Positions 43,651 to 54,580 of a stretch of 64,000 bases of DNA are shown in pieces. Under the pieces are notes generated by a model. That model was not told the DNA's origin. It worked only from the letters and a program-made list of their open reading frames with translations, and made no database searches. Positions within the stretch are counted from its first letter, which is position 1. The number at the start of each line of letters is the position of its first letter. Made by a program: the position numbers and the translations under genes. Source of the DNA: Pseudomonas sp. B21_DOA (GTDB lineage Bacteria > Pseudomonadota > Gammaproteobacteria > Pseudomonadales > Pseudomonadaceae); the NCBI GenBank assembly GCA_030544685.1, contig CP086683.1, forward strand, positions 4,898,001 through 4,962,000. Direction: 5' to 3'.

Positions 43651-46600
43651 GTGCCTGTTCTGCGTCTACCGCTACTCCCTGCCGAAGCAGGTAAACAGCA
43701 CTGGGGCAATCTGCCCGGTGCCGCCCTTAGCCTGGCGATTGCCGAGGCTGCCAGCGCTGCCAAGCGCTTTACCCTGCTGCTGACCGCCGACAGCCAAAGT
43801 GCCGAACGGCTGGAACAGGAGCTGAGTTTCTTCGCCCCGGATTTGCCCGTACTGCATTTCCCCGACTGGGAAACCCTGCCCTACGACCTGTTCTCGCCGC
43901 ACCAGGACATCATCTCCCAGCGCATCGCCAGCCTGTATCGCCTGCCGGAACTGGCCCACGGCGTGCTGGTGGTACCGATCACCACCGCCCTGCATCGCCT
44001 GGCGCCGACCAAATTCCTCCTCGGCAGCAGCTTGGTGCTGGATATCGGCCAGAAGCTCGACGTTGAACTGATGCGCGCACGGCTCGAAGCCAGCGGCTAT
44101 CGCTATGTCGACACGGTGTATGAGCACGGTGAGTTCACTGTGCGCGGCGCGCTGATCGACCTGTTTCCGATGGGCAGCAAACTGCCCTATCGCATCGACC
44201 TGTTCGATGACGAGATCGAAACCCTGCGCACTTTCGATCCGGAAACCCAGCGTTCGATCGACAAGGTCGAGTCGGTCAAGCTGCTGCCGGCGCGCGAGTT
44301 TCCGTTGCAGAAAGACGCGGTGACCCGGTTCAAGGCGCGTTTCCGTGAGCGCTTCGACGTCGACTTCCGCCGCTGCCCGATCTTTCAGGACCTGAGCAGT
44401 GGTATCACCCCGGCCGGTATCGAGTACTACCTGCCGCTGTTCTTCGACGAAACTTCGACGCTGTTCGATTACCTGCCCCAGGACACACAAGTGTTCTCGC
44501 TGCCGGGCATCGAGCAGGCGGCGGAGAACTTCTGGAACGACGTGCGCAATCGTTACGAAGAACGCCGTGTCGATCCTTCGCGTCCTTTATTGCCACCGGC
44601 CGAATTGTTCCTGCCGGTGGAAGACTGCTTTGCGCGCCTGAAGAATTGGCCGCGAGTCGTCGCCAGTCAGCAAGACGTTGAAAGCGGTGTCGGCCGTGAA
44701 CGCTTCCCGGCGCACGCGCTGCCGGATCTGGCCATCGAAGCGAAAGCCACGCAGCCACTGGCGGCGCTGGCCGGCTTCCTCGAAGAGTTCCCCGGTCGCG
44801 TGCTGTTCACCGCCGAATCGGCGGGTCGTCGCGAAGTCCTGTTGGAACTGTTGGAACGTCTGAAGCTGCGGCCGAAAACCATCGACAGCTGGCCAGACTT
44901 TGTCGCCAGCAAGGATCGTCTGGCGATCACCATCGCCCCGCTCGACGAAGGTCTGCTGCTCGACGACCCGGCGCTGGCGCTGGTGGCGGAAAGCCCGCTG
45001 TTCGGCCAACGAGTGATGCAACGTCGCCGCCGCGAGAAGCGCAGCGACGTCAGCAACGATGCGGTGATCAAGAACCTCACCGAGCTGCGCGAAGGCGCGC
45101 CGGTGGTGCATATCGACCACGGTGTCGGCCGCTATCTGGGCCTGACGATTCTGGAAATCGATAATCAGGCCGCCGAATTCCTCACCCTCGAATACGCCGA
45201 GAACGCCAAGCTCTACGTGCCGGTCGCCAACCTGCACCTGATCGCACGTTACACCGGCAGCGACGATTCGCTCGCGCCGCTGCATCGCCTCGGTTCGGAA
45301 ACCTGGCAGAAAGCCAAGCGCAAAGCCGCCGAACAAGTGCGCGACGTCGCCGCCGAATTGCTCGACATCTACGCCCGTCGCGCCGCTCGTGAAGGCTATG
45401 CCTTCGCCGATCCGAAGGCCGATTACGCCACCTTCAGCGCCGGTTTCCCGTTCGAAGAAACGCCGGATCAGCAAGCGACCATCGAGGCCGTGCGCGAAGA
45501 CATGCTTGCGCCGAAACCGATGGATCGTCTGGTCTGCGGCGACGTTGGCTTCGGCAAGACCGAAGTGGCCATGCGCGCGGCGTTCATCGCGGTGCACGGC
45601 GGTCGTCAGGTGGCGATTCTGGTGCCGACCACCCTGCTCGCCCAGCAGCACTACAACAGTTTCCGCGACCGCTTCGCCGACTGGCCAGTGACCGTCGAAG
45701 TGATGAGTCGCTTCAAGTCGGCCAAGGAAGTCAACGCGGCGATCGCTGATCTTGCGGAAGGCAAGATCGACATTGTCATCGGCACGCACAAGCTGCTGTC
45801 CGACGACGTGAAGATCAAAAACCTCGGGCTGGTGATCATCGACGAAGAACACCGTTTTGGCGTACGCCAGAAAGAACAGCTCAAGGCCCTGCGCAGCGAA
45901 GTCGACATCCTCACCCTGACTGCGACGCCGATTCCGCGCACGCTGAACATGGCGGTGTCGGGCATGCGCGACCTGTCGATCATCGCCACGCCGCCAGCGC
46001 GACGCCTGTCGGTTCGCACCTTCGTAATGGAACAGAACAAGAGCACGGTCAAGGAAGCCCTGCTGCGTGAATTGCTGCGTGGCGGTCAGGTTTACTACCT
46101 GCACAACGATGTGAAGACCATCGAGAAATGCGCCGCCGACCTCGCCGAACTGGTGCCGGAAGCGCGCATCGGTATCGGCCACGGGCAGATGCGCGAACGT
46201 GAACTCGAACAGGTGATGAGCGACTTCTACCACAAGCGCTTCAACGTGCTGATCGCCTCGACCATCATCGAGACCGGCATCGACGTGCCGAGCGCCAACA
46301 CCATCATCATCGAGCGCGCCGACAAGTTCGGCCTGGCCCAGCTGCACCAGTTGCGTGGTCGTGTCGGCCGCAGTCACCACCAGGCTTACGCCTACCTGCT
46401 GACGCCGCCGCGCCAGCAGATCACTTCGGACGCGGAAAAGCGTCTGGAGGCGATCGCCAATACCCAGGACCTCGGCGCCGGTTTCGTGCTGGCCACTAAC
46501 GACCTGGAAATCCGTGGCGCCGGCGAACTGCTGGGCGATGGTCAGAGCGGACAGATTCAGGCTGTCGGTTTCACCCTGTACATGGAAATGCTCGAGCGCG

Positions 46601-47100
46601 CGGTGAAGTCGATCCGCAAGGGCGAGCAGCCGAACCTCGATCAACCGCTTGGCGGCGGCCCGGAGGTCAACCTGCGGGTGCCGGCGCTGATTCCGGAAGA
46701 TTATCTGCCGGATGTGCATGCACGGCTGATTCTGTATAAACGCATCGCCTCGGCCACCGACGAGGAAGGCCTCAAGGATCTGCAGGTCGAGATGATCGAC
46801 CGTTTCGGTCTGTTGCCGGAACCGACCAAAAACCTGGTGCGGATCACCGCGCTGAAACTGCAGGCGGAAAAGCTTGGCATCAAGAAAGTCGACGGCGGGC
46901 CGCAAGGCGGGCGTATCGAGTTCGAAGCGCAGACACCGGTTGACCCGATGACCCTGATCAAGCTGATCCAGACACAGCCCAAGCGCTACAAGTTCGAAGG
47001 CGCGACGATGTTCAAATTCCAGGTGCCGATGGAGCGCCCGGAAGAACGTTTCAATACTGTCGAGGCGCTGTTTGAGCGCCTCATCCCGAAATCCGCTTGA
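43651..47100 (+). CDS. mfd: Transcription-repair coupling factor Mfd
   Basis: 1149-residue ATP-dependent translocase that removes RNA polymerase stalled at DNA damage and recruits UvrA. N-terminal UvrB-like domain (FPDWETLPYDLFSPHQDIISQR), RNA polymerase-interacting domain (EGAPVVHIDHGVGRYLG), then RecG-like translocase: Walker A VCGDVGFGKTEVAMRA, DEEH box LVIIDEEHRFGVRQKE, TATPIPRTLNMA, and TRG motif. C-terminal D7 domain present. GTG start at 43651 fits the family N-terminus (PVLRLPLLP). Confidence 0.97.
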   Translation: MPVLRLPLLPAEAGKQHWGNLPGAALSLAIAEAASAAKRFTLLLTADSQSAERLEQELSFFAPDLPVLHFPDWETLPYDLFSPHQDIISQRIASLYRLPELAHGVLVVPITTALHRLAPTKFLLGSSLVLDIGQKLDVELMRARLEASGYRYVDTVYEHGEFTVRGALIDLFPMGSKLPYRIDLFDDEIETLRTFDPETQRSIDKVESVKLLPAREFPLQKDAVTRFKARFRERFDVDFRRCPIFQDLSSGITPAGIEYYLPLFFDETSTLFDYLPQDTQVFSLPGIEQAAENFWNDVRNRYEERRVDPSRPLLPPAELFLPVEDCFARLKNWPRVVASQQDVESGVGRERFPAHALPDLAIEAKATQPLAALAGFLEEFPGRVLFTAESAGRREVLLELLERLKLRPKTIDSWPDFVASKDRLAITIAPLDEGLLLDDPALALVAESPLFGQRVMQRRRREKRSDVSNDAVIKNLTELREGAPVVHIDHGVGRYLGLTILEIDNQAAEFLTLEYAENAKLYVPVANLHLIARYTGSDDSLAPLHRLGSETWQKAKRKAAEQVRDVAAELLDIYARRAAREGYAFADPKADYATFSAGFPFEETPDQQATIEAVREDMLAPKPMDRLVCGDVGFGKTEVAMRAAFIAVHGGRQVAILVPTTLLAQQHYNSFRDRFADWPVTVEVMSRFKSAKEVNAAIADLAEGKIDIVIGTHKLLSDDVKIKNLGLVIIDEEHRFGVRQKEQLKALRSEVDILTLTATPIPRTLNMAVSGMRDLSIIATPPARRLSVRTFVMEQNKSTVKEALLRELLRGGQVYYLHNDVKTIEKCAADLAELVPEARIGIGHGQMRERELEQVMSDFYHKRFNVLIASTIIETGIDVPSANTIIIERADKFGLAQLHQLRGRVGRSHHQAYAYLLTPPRQQITSDAEKRLEAIANTQDLGAGFVLATNDLEIRGAGELLGDGQSGQIQAVGFTLYMEMLERAVKSIRKGEQPNLDQPLGGGPEVNLRVPALIPEDYLPDVHARLILYKRIASATDEEGLKDLQVEMIDRFGLLPEPTKNLVRITALKLQAEKLGIKKVDGGPQGGRIEFEAQTPVDPMTLIKLIQTQPKRYKFEGATMFKFQVPMERPEERFNTVEALFERLIPKSA

Positions 47101-47110
47101 AGGACGCCCG

Positions 47111-47677
47111 ATGCGCCTGTTCCGCTCCCTGACTTTGTTGCTCGCACTTGCGGCACCGACGGCGTTTGCCGATGACACCTATCAGGTCGAAATGATTCTG
47201 GTGCGCCAGAATGCCGTCCCGGCCATCGCCAGCCGCGCCGCCCCGGAAGACTGGGCCGCTGGTGCCCAGCGTTTGGGCGACGACAGCCAGCGCACGCCTG
47301 CGCTGAATGATGTAGTGAGCAAACTCACCGCCAGCGGCGAGTACACCGTGCTGATGCACAAAGCCTGGCAGCAGAGCCTCGGCGAAGCGCCGGCGAAAGT
47401 CGCAGTGAGCGAAGGTCAGGAGCAGTTCGGCCAGTTCCCTATCGAGGGCACGCTGGAAATGAAACTCGGCCGCTTCACCGACGTGACCGCCGATTTCTGG
47501 GTCAATCAGATCGACGCCAATGGCCTGGTCACCGCCAGTGAGCGCCTGCGCCAGGACAGCCACACCAAGAACGGCCAGCTCAACTACCTCGACAACGGCC
47601 ACCTGGCGCTGCTGATCAAGATCACTTCCCTGACTGCACCAGCGCCTCGCGAAGCGCCTGAAGTCGTGCCGGACTGA
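47111..47677 (+). CDS. CsiV-family periplasmic protein
   Basis: A 188-residue protein with a signal peptide ending TAFA, then the family pattern DDTYQVEMILVRQN near the mature start. A C-terminal beta-rich part contains LEMKLGRFTDVTADFWVN. This fits the CsiV family, described in Vibrio as a peptidoglycan-binding partner of the penicillin-binding-protein activator LpoA. Starts with ATG 10 bases after the mfd stop, so it is co-transcribed with it. Function in Pseudomonas is unclear. Confidence 0.75.
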   Translation: MRLFRSLTLLLALAAPTAFADDTYQVEMILVRQNAVPAIASRAAPEDWAAGAQRLGDDSQRTPALNDVVSKLTASGEYTVLMHKAWQQSLGEAPAKVAVSEGQEQFGQFPIEGTLEMKLGRFTDVTADFWVNQIDANGLVTASERLRQDSHTKNGQLNYLDNGHLALLIKITSLTAPAPREAPEVVPD

Positions 47678-47688
47678 CCGAAGTCCTT

Positions 47689-50379
47689 ATGCCGCCGCCC
47701 CTGAGCAAACCGCTGGCCCCGTCGTGGGTCAGCCGATTCAAAGAACAGAGTCTGGAGCGCGGCCGCCGCTACGCTCTGGAGAATCGGGTGCGCATCGCCC
47801 AGGTCGGCGATGCGACCATCACCGCCAGTTGCGAAGGTTCTGGCGGTAGCGTTTATCGGCAGACCATCCATTTGCGCGAATCAGCCAAAGCGACGCTGTT
47901 GCTGGTTGACGCCACCTGCACCTGCCCGGTGCGCAGCAACTGCAAACACTGCGCGGCGGTGCTGCTGAAAATCCAGGAAACCCTCGACTACCCCGCCGCC
48001 GCGAAAGACGCCGAGCTGCTGGAGAAACTCCAGGCCGTGCTGGAAAACCGCAGCCCGAAAGCGCCACCGCAAGTGCTGGTGGACAATGTGCAGCCGGTGC
48101 CGCGCCTGTGGCTGGCGAGCGTCGAGTTCAGCGCCTTCGAGCCGCGCAACGGCAAGATGCAACGCTACATTCAGCATCGCGCGGCGCTGTCGTTCAGCTA
48201 TCTGGACGAATACGTCAGCGGGCAAAAACACAGCGATATCCTGATCCGTCAGGAAGCGCAGACCCTGCGGATAAAACGGCATCCGGATGTCGAACAGTCC
48301 TACCGCGAACAGTTGCGCATCCTCGGTTTCCGCATCGCCACAAGGCAGAGCAAAGCGCTGCCAGAAAGCGCCGGCGAACTCTACGAGATGGTCAACGACA
48401 GCGCCTGGCTGACTTTCACCCTGAATGACTTGCCGAAGTTGCGCAGCCAGGGCTGGGAGTTGCAGATCGATGAGGAATTCGGCTTCGACCTGACCGCCGT
48501 CGACGACTGGTACGCCACCGTCGAACAGGCGCCGGAGCGCGACTGGTTTGATCTGGAGCTGGGCATCATCGTCAACGGCGAGCGCCTGAGCCTGCTGCCG
48601 ATTCTGCTGAATCTGATGCGCTCGCACACCGAGATCCTCAACCCGGAACGCCTCGCCCGGCGTCGCGATGACGAGCTGATTCTGGTCAACATTCCGCAAC
48701 GCACCAGCGAGCATGGGCCGTTGCAAGTGGCGCTGCCGCTCGGTCGCTTGAAGCCGGTATTGATGACGCTGGGCGAGTTCTATTTGCAGGAGCCGGGCGA
48801 AACCACCTTGCGTCTGAGCAAGGCTGACGCCACCCGGCTCAATTCGCTGGAAGGCCTGCCGCTGTTGTGGGAAGGCGGCGAGCAGATGCGCACCTTCGCC
48901 CAGCGCCTGCGCGACATCCGCGATTTCAGCGCCGAAGCACCGCAAGGCTTGAACGCGACGCTGCGCCCGTATCAGCTTGAAGGCTTGAGCTGGATGCAAT
49001 CGCTGCGGCAACTGGAAGTCGGCGGGATTCTTGCGGATGACATGGGCCTGGGCAAAACCTTACAAACCCTGGCGCATATTCTCAGCGAGAAGAACGCCGG
49101 ACGCCTCGATCGTCCGTGCATGGTAGTGATGCCGACCAGCCTGATTCCGAACTGGCTCGACGAGGCGGCGCACTTCACTCCGCAGTTGAAAGTGCTCGCG
49201 CTATATGGCGCCGCGCGCAAGAAACACTTCGACAATCTGGCCGATTTCGACCTGATCCTTACCACCTATGCCCTGCTGCCAAAAGACGTCGAACGCTTGG
49301 CCAAACAGCCGCTGCACGTCTTGGTGCTCGACGAAGCGCAGTACATCAAGAATCCCAACAGCAAAGCCGCCCAGGCCGCGCGCGAGCTGAATGCGCGCCA
49401 GCGCCTGTGCCTCAGCGGCACGCCGCTGGAAAACCACTTGGGCGAGCTGTGGTCGCTGTTCCACTTCCTGCTGCCGGGCTGGCTCGGCGACGTGAAAAGT
49501 TTTAATGCCGATTACCGTGTGCCGATCGAAAAGCGCGGCAGTGAAATCAGATTGCAGCACCTCAACGGTCGGATAAAACCGTTCCTGCTGCGCCGCACCA
49601 AAGAGCAGGTCGCCACGGAGCTGCCGCCGAAAACCGAAATCATTCATTGGGTCGAACTCAACGAAGCGCAGCGCGACGTGTACGAGACCATGCGGCTGGC
49701 GATGGACAAGAAAGTCCGCGACGAGATCACCCGCAAAGGCGTGGCGCGCAGCCAGATCATTATTCTCGAAGCGTTGCTCAAGCTGCGCCAGGTCTGCTGC
49801 GACTTGCGCCTGGTCAACGACGCCACCTTGCCCGCGCGCGGCAGCACCTCGGGCAAGCTCGACAGCTTGATGGAAATGCTTGAGGAATTGTTCGAGGAAG
49901 GTCGGCGCATCCTGCTGTTCTCGCAATTCACTTCGATGCTGACATTGATCGAAGAGGAATTGAAAAAACGCAAGATCGCTTACGCCCTCCTCACTGGCCA
50001 GACCCGTGACCGGCGCACACCGGTGAAGGAATTCCAGAGCGGTACGCGTCAGATTTTCCTGATCAGCCTGAAGGCCGGCGGTGTCGGTTTGAACCTGACC
50101 GAAGCCGATACGGTGATTCACTACGACCCGTGGTGGAACCCGGCAACCGAGAATCAGGCCACCGACCGCGCCTATCGCATCGGTCAGGAAAAACCGGTGT
50201 TCGTCTACAAAATGATTGCCCGGGGCACGGTGGAAGAGAAAATTCAGCACCTGCAAAAGGAAAAGTCTGACCTGACAGCGGGCGTGCTGGATGGCCGCAA
50301 GGCCGGGGACTGGAAGTTACAGAGCGATGATATTGAAGCGCTGTTTGCGCCGTTGCCGGACAAGATCGACAAGCGCTGA
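47689..50379 (+). CDS. SNF2-family DNA/RNA helicase with SWIM zinc finger (paralogue 1)
   Basis: 896-residue ATPase of the bacterial SNF2/HepA-like group. SWIM zinc finger CTCPVRSNCKHCAAVLL at about 82-98 (Cys-x-Cys-xn-Cys-x-His). Helicase domain 1: DDMGLGKTLQTLAHIL (Walker A, about 448), DEAQ box VLDEAQYIKNP. Helicase domain 2: LLFSQFTSML, then YDPWWNPATENQATDRAYRIGQ (motifs V-VI). An N-terminal module of about 400 residues separates SWIM and ATPase. Starts 11 bases after the CsiV gene. Convergent with a paralogue. Exact role in DNA metabolism is unknown. Confidence 0.9.
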   Translation: MPPPLSKPLAPSWVSRFKEQSLERGRRYALENRVRIAQVGDATITASCEGSGGSVYRQTIHLRESAKATLLLVDATCTCPVRSNCKHCAAVLLKIQETLDYPAAAKDAELLEKLQAVLENRSPKAPPQVLVDNVQPVPRLWLASVEFSAFEPRNGKMQRYIQHRAALSFSYLDEYVSGQKHSDILIRQEAQTLRIKRHPDVEQSYREQLRILGFRIATRQSKALPESAGELYEMVNDSAWLTFTLNDLPKLRSQGWELQIDEEFGFDLTAVDDWYATVEQAPERDWFDLELGIIVNGERLSLLPILLNLMRSHTEILNPERLARRRDDELILVNIPQRTSEHGPLQVALPLGRLKPVLMTLGEFYLQEPGETTLRLSKADATRLNSLEGLPLLWEGGEQMRTFAQRLRDIRDFSAEAPQGLNATLRPYQLEGLSWMQSLRQLEVGGILADDMGLGKTLQTLAHILSEKNAGRLDRPCMVVMPTSLIPNWLDEAAHFTPQLKVLALYGAARKKHFDNLADFDLILTTYALLPKDVERLAKQPLHVLVLDEAQYIKNPNSKAAQAARELNARQRLCLSGTPLENHLGELWSLFHFLLPGWLGDVKSFNADYRVPIEKRGSEIRLQHLNGRIKPFLLRRTKEQVATELPPKTEIIHWVELNEAQRDVYETMRLAMDKKVRDEITRKGVARSQIIILEALLKLRQVCCDLRLVNDATLPARGSTSGKLDSLMEMLEELFEEGRRILLFSQFTSMLTLIEEELKKRKIAYALLTGQTRDRRTPVKEFQSGTRQIFLISLKAGGVGLNLTEADTVIHYDPWWNPATENQATDRAYRIGQEKPVFVYKMIARGTVEEKIQHLQKEKSDLTAGVLDGRKAGDWKLQSDDIEALFAPLPDKIDKR

Positions 50380-50404
50380 AATCGGCGTCGCTGGTTAGAT
50401 AGCT

Positions 50405-50496
50405 ATCGCTGGCAAGCCAGCTCCCATAAGGTTATGACCTGTACCGAAGATTGTGTTTCAACTCGATACCTGTGGGAGCTGGCTTGCCAGCGATGG
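50405..50496. repeat. REP pair (GCTGGCTTGCCAGC subtype)
   Basis: Inverted units ATCGCTGGCAAGCCAGCTCC and GGGAGCTGGCTTGCCAGCGA separated by about 45 bases, in the convergent gap between the two SNF2 genes. Confidence 0.92.
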
Positions 50497-50527
50497 GGTC
50501 ATCCAATATTGCGCAATCACTCAGGGC

Positions 50528-53500
50528 TCAACCCTTGGAAACCGGCAAAGGCGCAAACAGCGCATCGATATCACTCTGTTCCAGTTTGAATCCACCGGTC
50601 GTGCCACCCTCCAGTACCGCCCCCGCCAGCGCCGCTTTCTCCTGCTGCAACGCCTGGATCTTTTCCTCCACGGTGCCTTTGGCAATCAACTTGTAGACGA
50701 ACACCGGATTGTTCTGCCCGATCCGGTACGCCCGATCAGTCGCCTGATTCTCCACCGCCGGGTTCCACCAAGGATCGAAGTGAATCACCGTGTCCGCCGC
50801 CGTCAGGTTCAGACCGGTACCGCCGGCCTTGAGGCTGATCAGGAACAACGGCACCTTGCCGCTCTGAAAATCCTTCACCGGCGTGCGCCGATCGGTGGTG
50901 TCGCCGGTCAGCAACGAGTAGCCAAGCCCGCGTTGCTGCAACTCCTGCTCGATCAGCGCCAGCATCGAGGTGAACTGGGAAAACAGCAGAATGCGCCGAC
51001 CTTCGCCGAGCAGTTCTTCGAGCATCTCCATCAGGCTGATCAACTTGCCGCTGCCCGAGCGCAACGCCTTCGCCGTGAGCGGCATGTTGACCAGGCGCAG
51101 ATCGCAGCAGACCTGACGTAGCTTGAGCAGCGCATCGAGGATGATGATCTGACTGCGCGCCACGCCACTGCGGGCGATTTCGTCGCGGACCTTTTTGTCC
51201 ATCGCCACACGCACCGTCTCATAGACGTCGCGCTGACCATCGCTGAGTTCGACCCAGTGGATGATTTCGGTTTTCGGCGGCAACTCGGTGGCGACCTGAT
51301 CCTTCTTGCGCCGCAGCAAAAACGGCTTGATCCGCGCAGTCAGGTGCTGCATGCGCTGGACATTGCCGTGCTTCTCGATCGGCGTGCGGTAATCGCGGTT
51401 AAAGGATTTGCTGTCGCCGAGCCAGCCGGGCATGAGGAAATGGAACTGCGACCACAGCTCACCGAGGTGGTTTTCCAGCGGCGTACCGCTCAGACACAAG
51501 CGCTGACGGGCCTGCAAGTCACGGGCGGCCTGGGCGGCTTTGCTCAGCGGGTTCTTGATGTTCTGCGCTTCGTCGAGAATCAGCACGCTCCACGACTGCG
51601 GCTGCAACGTCTCCAGGTCCCTGGGCAGCAATGCGTAAGTGGTCAGCACCAAGTCGTATTCGGCGAGATTGGCGAAGTCTTTTTGCCGCCCGGTGCCGTG
51701 CAGCGCCAGGACTTTCAACTGCGGCGTGAAGCGCTCGGCCTCGTCGAGCCAGTTGGGAATCAGGCTGGTCGGCATCACCGCCAGTGCCGGACAGTCCAGA
51801 CGCCCGGCGTGTTTTTCCGTGAGCAGATGCGCCAGGGTCTGCAGGGTTTTACCCAGGCCCATGTCATCGCCCAGAATGCCGCCGACCTCTAGCTCGCGCA
51901 GCGTCTGCATCCAGTTCAGGCCTTCGAGCTGATACGGGCGCAGCTGCGCATTGAGGCCGGCCGGCGCAGCAACGTGGGCGTGACTGGAATTCTGCAGACG
52001 CTTGGCAAAAGTGCGCAGGCGTTCGCCGCCCTGCCAATCCAGCGGCACACCATCGAGCATGCTCAGACGCGCGGCGTCTGGAGCGGTCAAGCGCAGCGCA
52101 TCGCCCTGATGACCGCCGAGATACAACTCACCCAGCGTCGCCATCAACGGTTTGACCCGACTCAGCGGCAACGCGACTTTGGCGCCCGCCGGTTCGCCAA
52201 AACCGCTGGGCTTGAGCTCGATCAGGAGCTTTTCGTCATCGCTGCGCTGCGCCAGATTGACCGGGTCGAGCAAGCGCGGCTGGGTCCGCAACAGATGCAG
52301 AAGGATCGGCAGCAAGCTGTAGCGCTCGCCGTTGACGACGATACCCAACTGCAGATCAAACCACTGATGCGTGGCCTCTTCCTCAACCTCGGCGTACCAC
52401 TGCTCAACCGGTTGTACATCGAAATGGAAACCGGGACCGATCTCGATTTTCCAATCTGCGGCGCGCAGCGTGGCCAGCCCTTCGTGCATGAACCCGAGCC
52501 AGGCGGAATCATCCGGCAAGGTAAACATCTCGCCAGGACGATCCATTGCACTCTTGCGCGTGGCTTTCTTGAAGCCATGTTTTTGCAGGTTCTGGCGCAG
52601 CTTCTTTTCCAGCGCCGGTTGACGCTGAATGCGCTGGGTTTCGCTGCCGTTGAGGATCATCACTTCCGGGTTGCGATCCACCACCGGATGACCGTTGTAG
52701 GTAAACAGCAGAGCGGCACGGTGCTCCAGCACGTATTCCCAGCGTGAGCGCTCTCGACCACTGACCAGGGTCAGTTGCGGCTGCGGCAGCACGTCATCGA
52801 TGATCCGTTCGGTGAGCTTGTGTGGTGGCGCAATATTGGTAGCCGCGCTCATGCGATGGCTGAACTGCATAGCCTGACGCGCCGGAATGTCTGGCGCCAG
52901 GGTCAAATGGCAGGCGAGCTTTTCTTCCAGCTCAGTGAACAGCGGGCCAACCTGGCGCTGCTGGCGATCAAGATAATAAAGCGGCTCCAGCGCCAGCACG
53001 GTTTCCTGCGCGGCTTCGGCACTGCTCCATTGCGCGCGGAATCCGCCGTCAGCCTGCTCGGCCCAAGAGAACTCACCCACGCGTTTCGCCCCCGGTGTCA
53101 GCGCTCGCAGGTCTTCGAAGTCGAGGAACAGCCGCGAGGTGCGCAGGAGCATGTCCAGCAATTCGGCGCCACTGCTGCCTTCCAGCGGATAGCCGCTGTA
53201 ATAGGCGTGATGGGAATGCATGGCGACCAACAGCCGGGCGATGCGCAGATCCAGCTCGGACAGGTAGCCGGGCTGGCGCATGAGCATTTCCGCGAGCGAG
53301 TACATCGGTTTGACTTCGCGTAACTCGCCGCTCTTGAGCTGATTGACCTTGAAAATATCCAGCAGCCACTTGCCGTTCGCAGACGTCGGTTTGAGCTTGT
53401 AAAACAGACGCGTGCCTGCGGTTTGCGCACTTTCTTCAGCGGGCTTGGCCGGCACGGGAATTGTCGAAAGCCAATGCTCCAGCGCTCGTCCCAACGGGGT

Positions 53501-53821
53501 CTGCGCGTCACTTCCAGACGCATCCTCGCCAGTGCCCAGCAGGTGATAGAGCACCGCTGCGCTGTGCTTGCAGTCGATTGCAACAGGACAGCTGCACAGG
53601 CAACGCAGGTTTACCGACCCCAGCCGATCTTCGGACAGGTAAATGCTTTGCGCATACGTCTGGGGGTGAGAACCGACGCAGAACGCCTCAATCTTCCTGT
53701 CATCGATCTCGAGGATCTCGACCCGGTCATCGGCGGCATAAGCCCGGGCCTTGGCCAACGCCTTGCTACTGAATGCGTGGGTCCATGTCAGCCCTTTGAG
53801 CCGCTCGATGAAAATGCTCAT
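50528..53821 (-). CDS. SNF2-family helicase with SWIM zinc finger (paralogue 2)
   Basis: 1097-residue protein, a second SNF2 ATPase convergent with paralogue 1. SWIM finger LCSCPVAIDCKHSAAVLYHL at about 76-95; Walker A DDMGLGKTLQTLAHLL; DEAQ box ILDEAQNIKNP; helicase motif VI FDPWWNPAVENQATDRAYRIGQ. The ATPase half is close in sequence to paralogue 1, both in protein and DNA, so the pair forms a long imperfect inverted repeat. An extra 200 residues lie between SWIM and ATPase. mtnP lies 10 bases upstream on the opposite reading order, on the same strand. Confidence 0.9.
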   Translation of the reverse strand: MSIFIERLKGLTWTHAFSSKALAKARAYAADDRVEILEIDDRKIEAFCVGSHPQTYAQSIYLSEDRLGSVNLRCLCSCPVAIDCKHSAAVLYHLLGTGEDASGSDAQTPLGRALEHWLSTIPVPAKPAEESAQTAGTRLFYKLKPTSANGKWLLDIFKVNQLKSGELREVKPMYSLAEMLMRQPGYLSELDLRIARLLVAMHSHHAYYSGYPLEGSSGAELLDMLLRTSRLFLDFEDLRALTPGAKRVGEFSWAEQADGGFRAQWSSAEAAQETVLALEPLYYLDRQQRQVGPLFTELEEKLACHLTLAPDIPARQAMQFSHRMSAATNIAPPHKLTERIIDDVLPQPQLTLVSGRERSRWEYVLEHRAALLFTYNGHPVVDRNPEVMILNGSETQRIQRQPALEKKLRQNLQKHGFKKATRKSAMDRPGEMFTLPDDSAWLGFMHEGLATLRAADWKIEIGPGFHFDVQPVEQWYAEVEEEATHQWFDLQLGIVVNGERYSLLPILLHLLRTQPRLLDPVNLAQRSDDEKLLIELKPSGFGEPAGAKVALPLSRVKPLMATLGELYLGGHQGDALRLTAPDAARLSMLDGVPLDWQGGERLRTFAKRLQNSSHAHVAAPAGLNAQLRPYQLEGLNWMQTLRELEVGGILGDDMGLGKTLQTLAHLLTEKHAGRLDCPALAVMPTSLIPNWLDEAERFTPQLKVLALHGTGRQKDFANLAEYDLVLTTYALLPRDLETLQPQSWSVLILDEAQNIKNPLSKAAQAARDLQARQRLCLSGTPLENHLGELWSQFHFLMPGWLGDSKSFNRDYRTPIEKHGNVQRMQHLTARIKPFLLRRKKDQVATELPPKTEIIHWVELSDGQRDVYETVRVAMDKKVRDEIARSGVARSQIIILDALLKLRQVCCDLRLVNMPLTAKALRSGSGKLISLMEMLEELLGEGRRILLFSQFTSMLALIEQELQQRGLGYSLLTGDTTDRRTPVKDFQSGKVPLFLISLKAGGTGLNLTAADTVIHFDPWWNPAVENQATDRAYRIGQNNPVFVYKLIAKGTVEEKIQALQQEKAALAGAVLEGGTTGGFKLEQSDIDALFAPLPVSKG

Positions 53822-53830
53822 GGACAGTCC

Positions 53831-54580
<750 letters not shown>

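Noticed and set aside
44587..47178. 863-codon minus-strand open frame opposite mfd
   Set aside because: A shadow of the mfd codon pattern with no domain motif, while mfd has all its motifs in frame.
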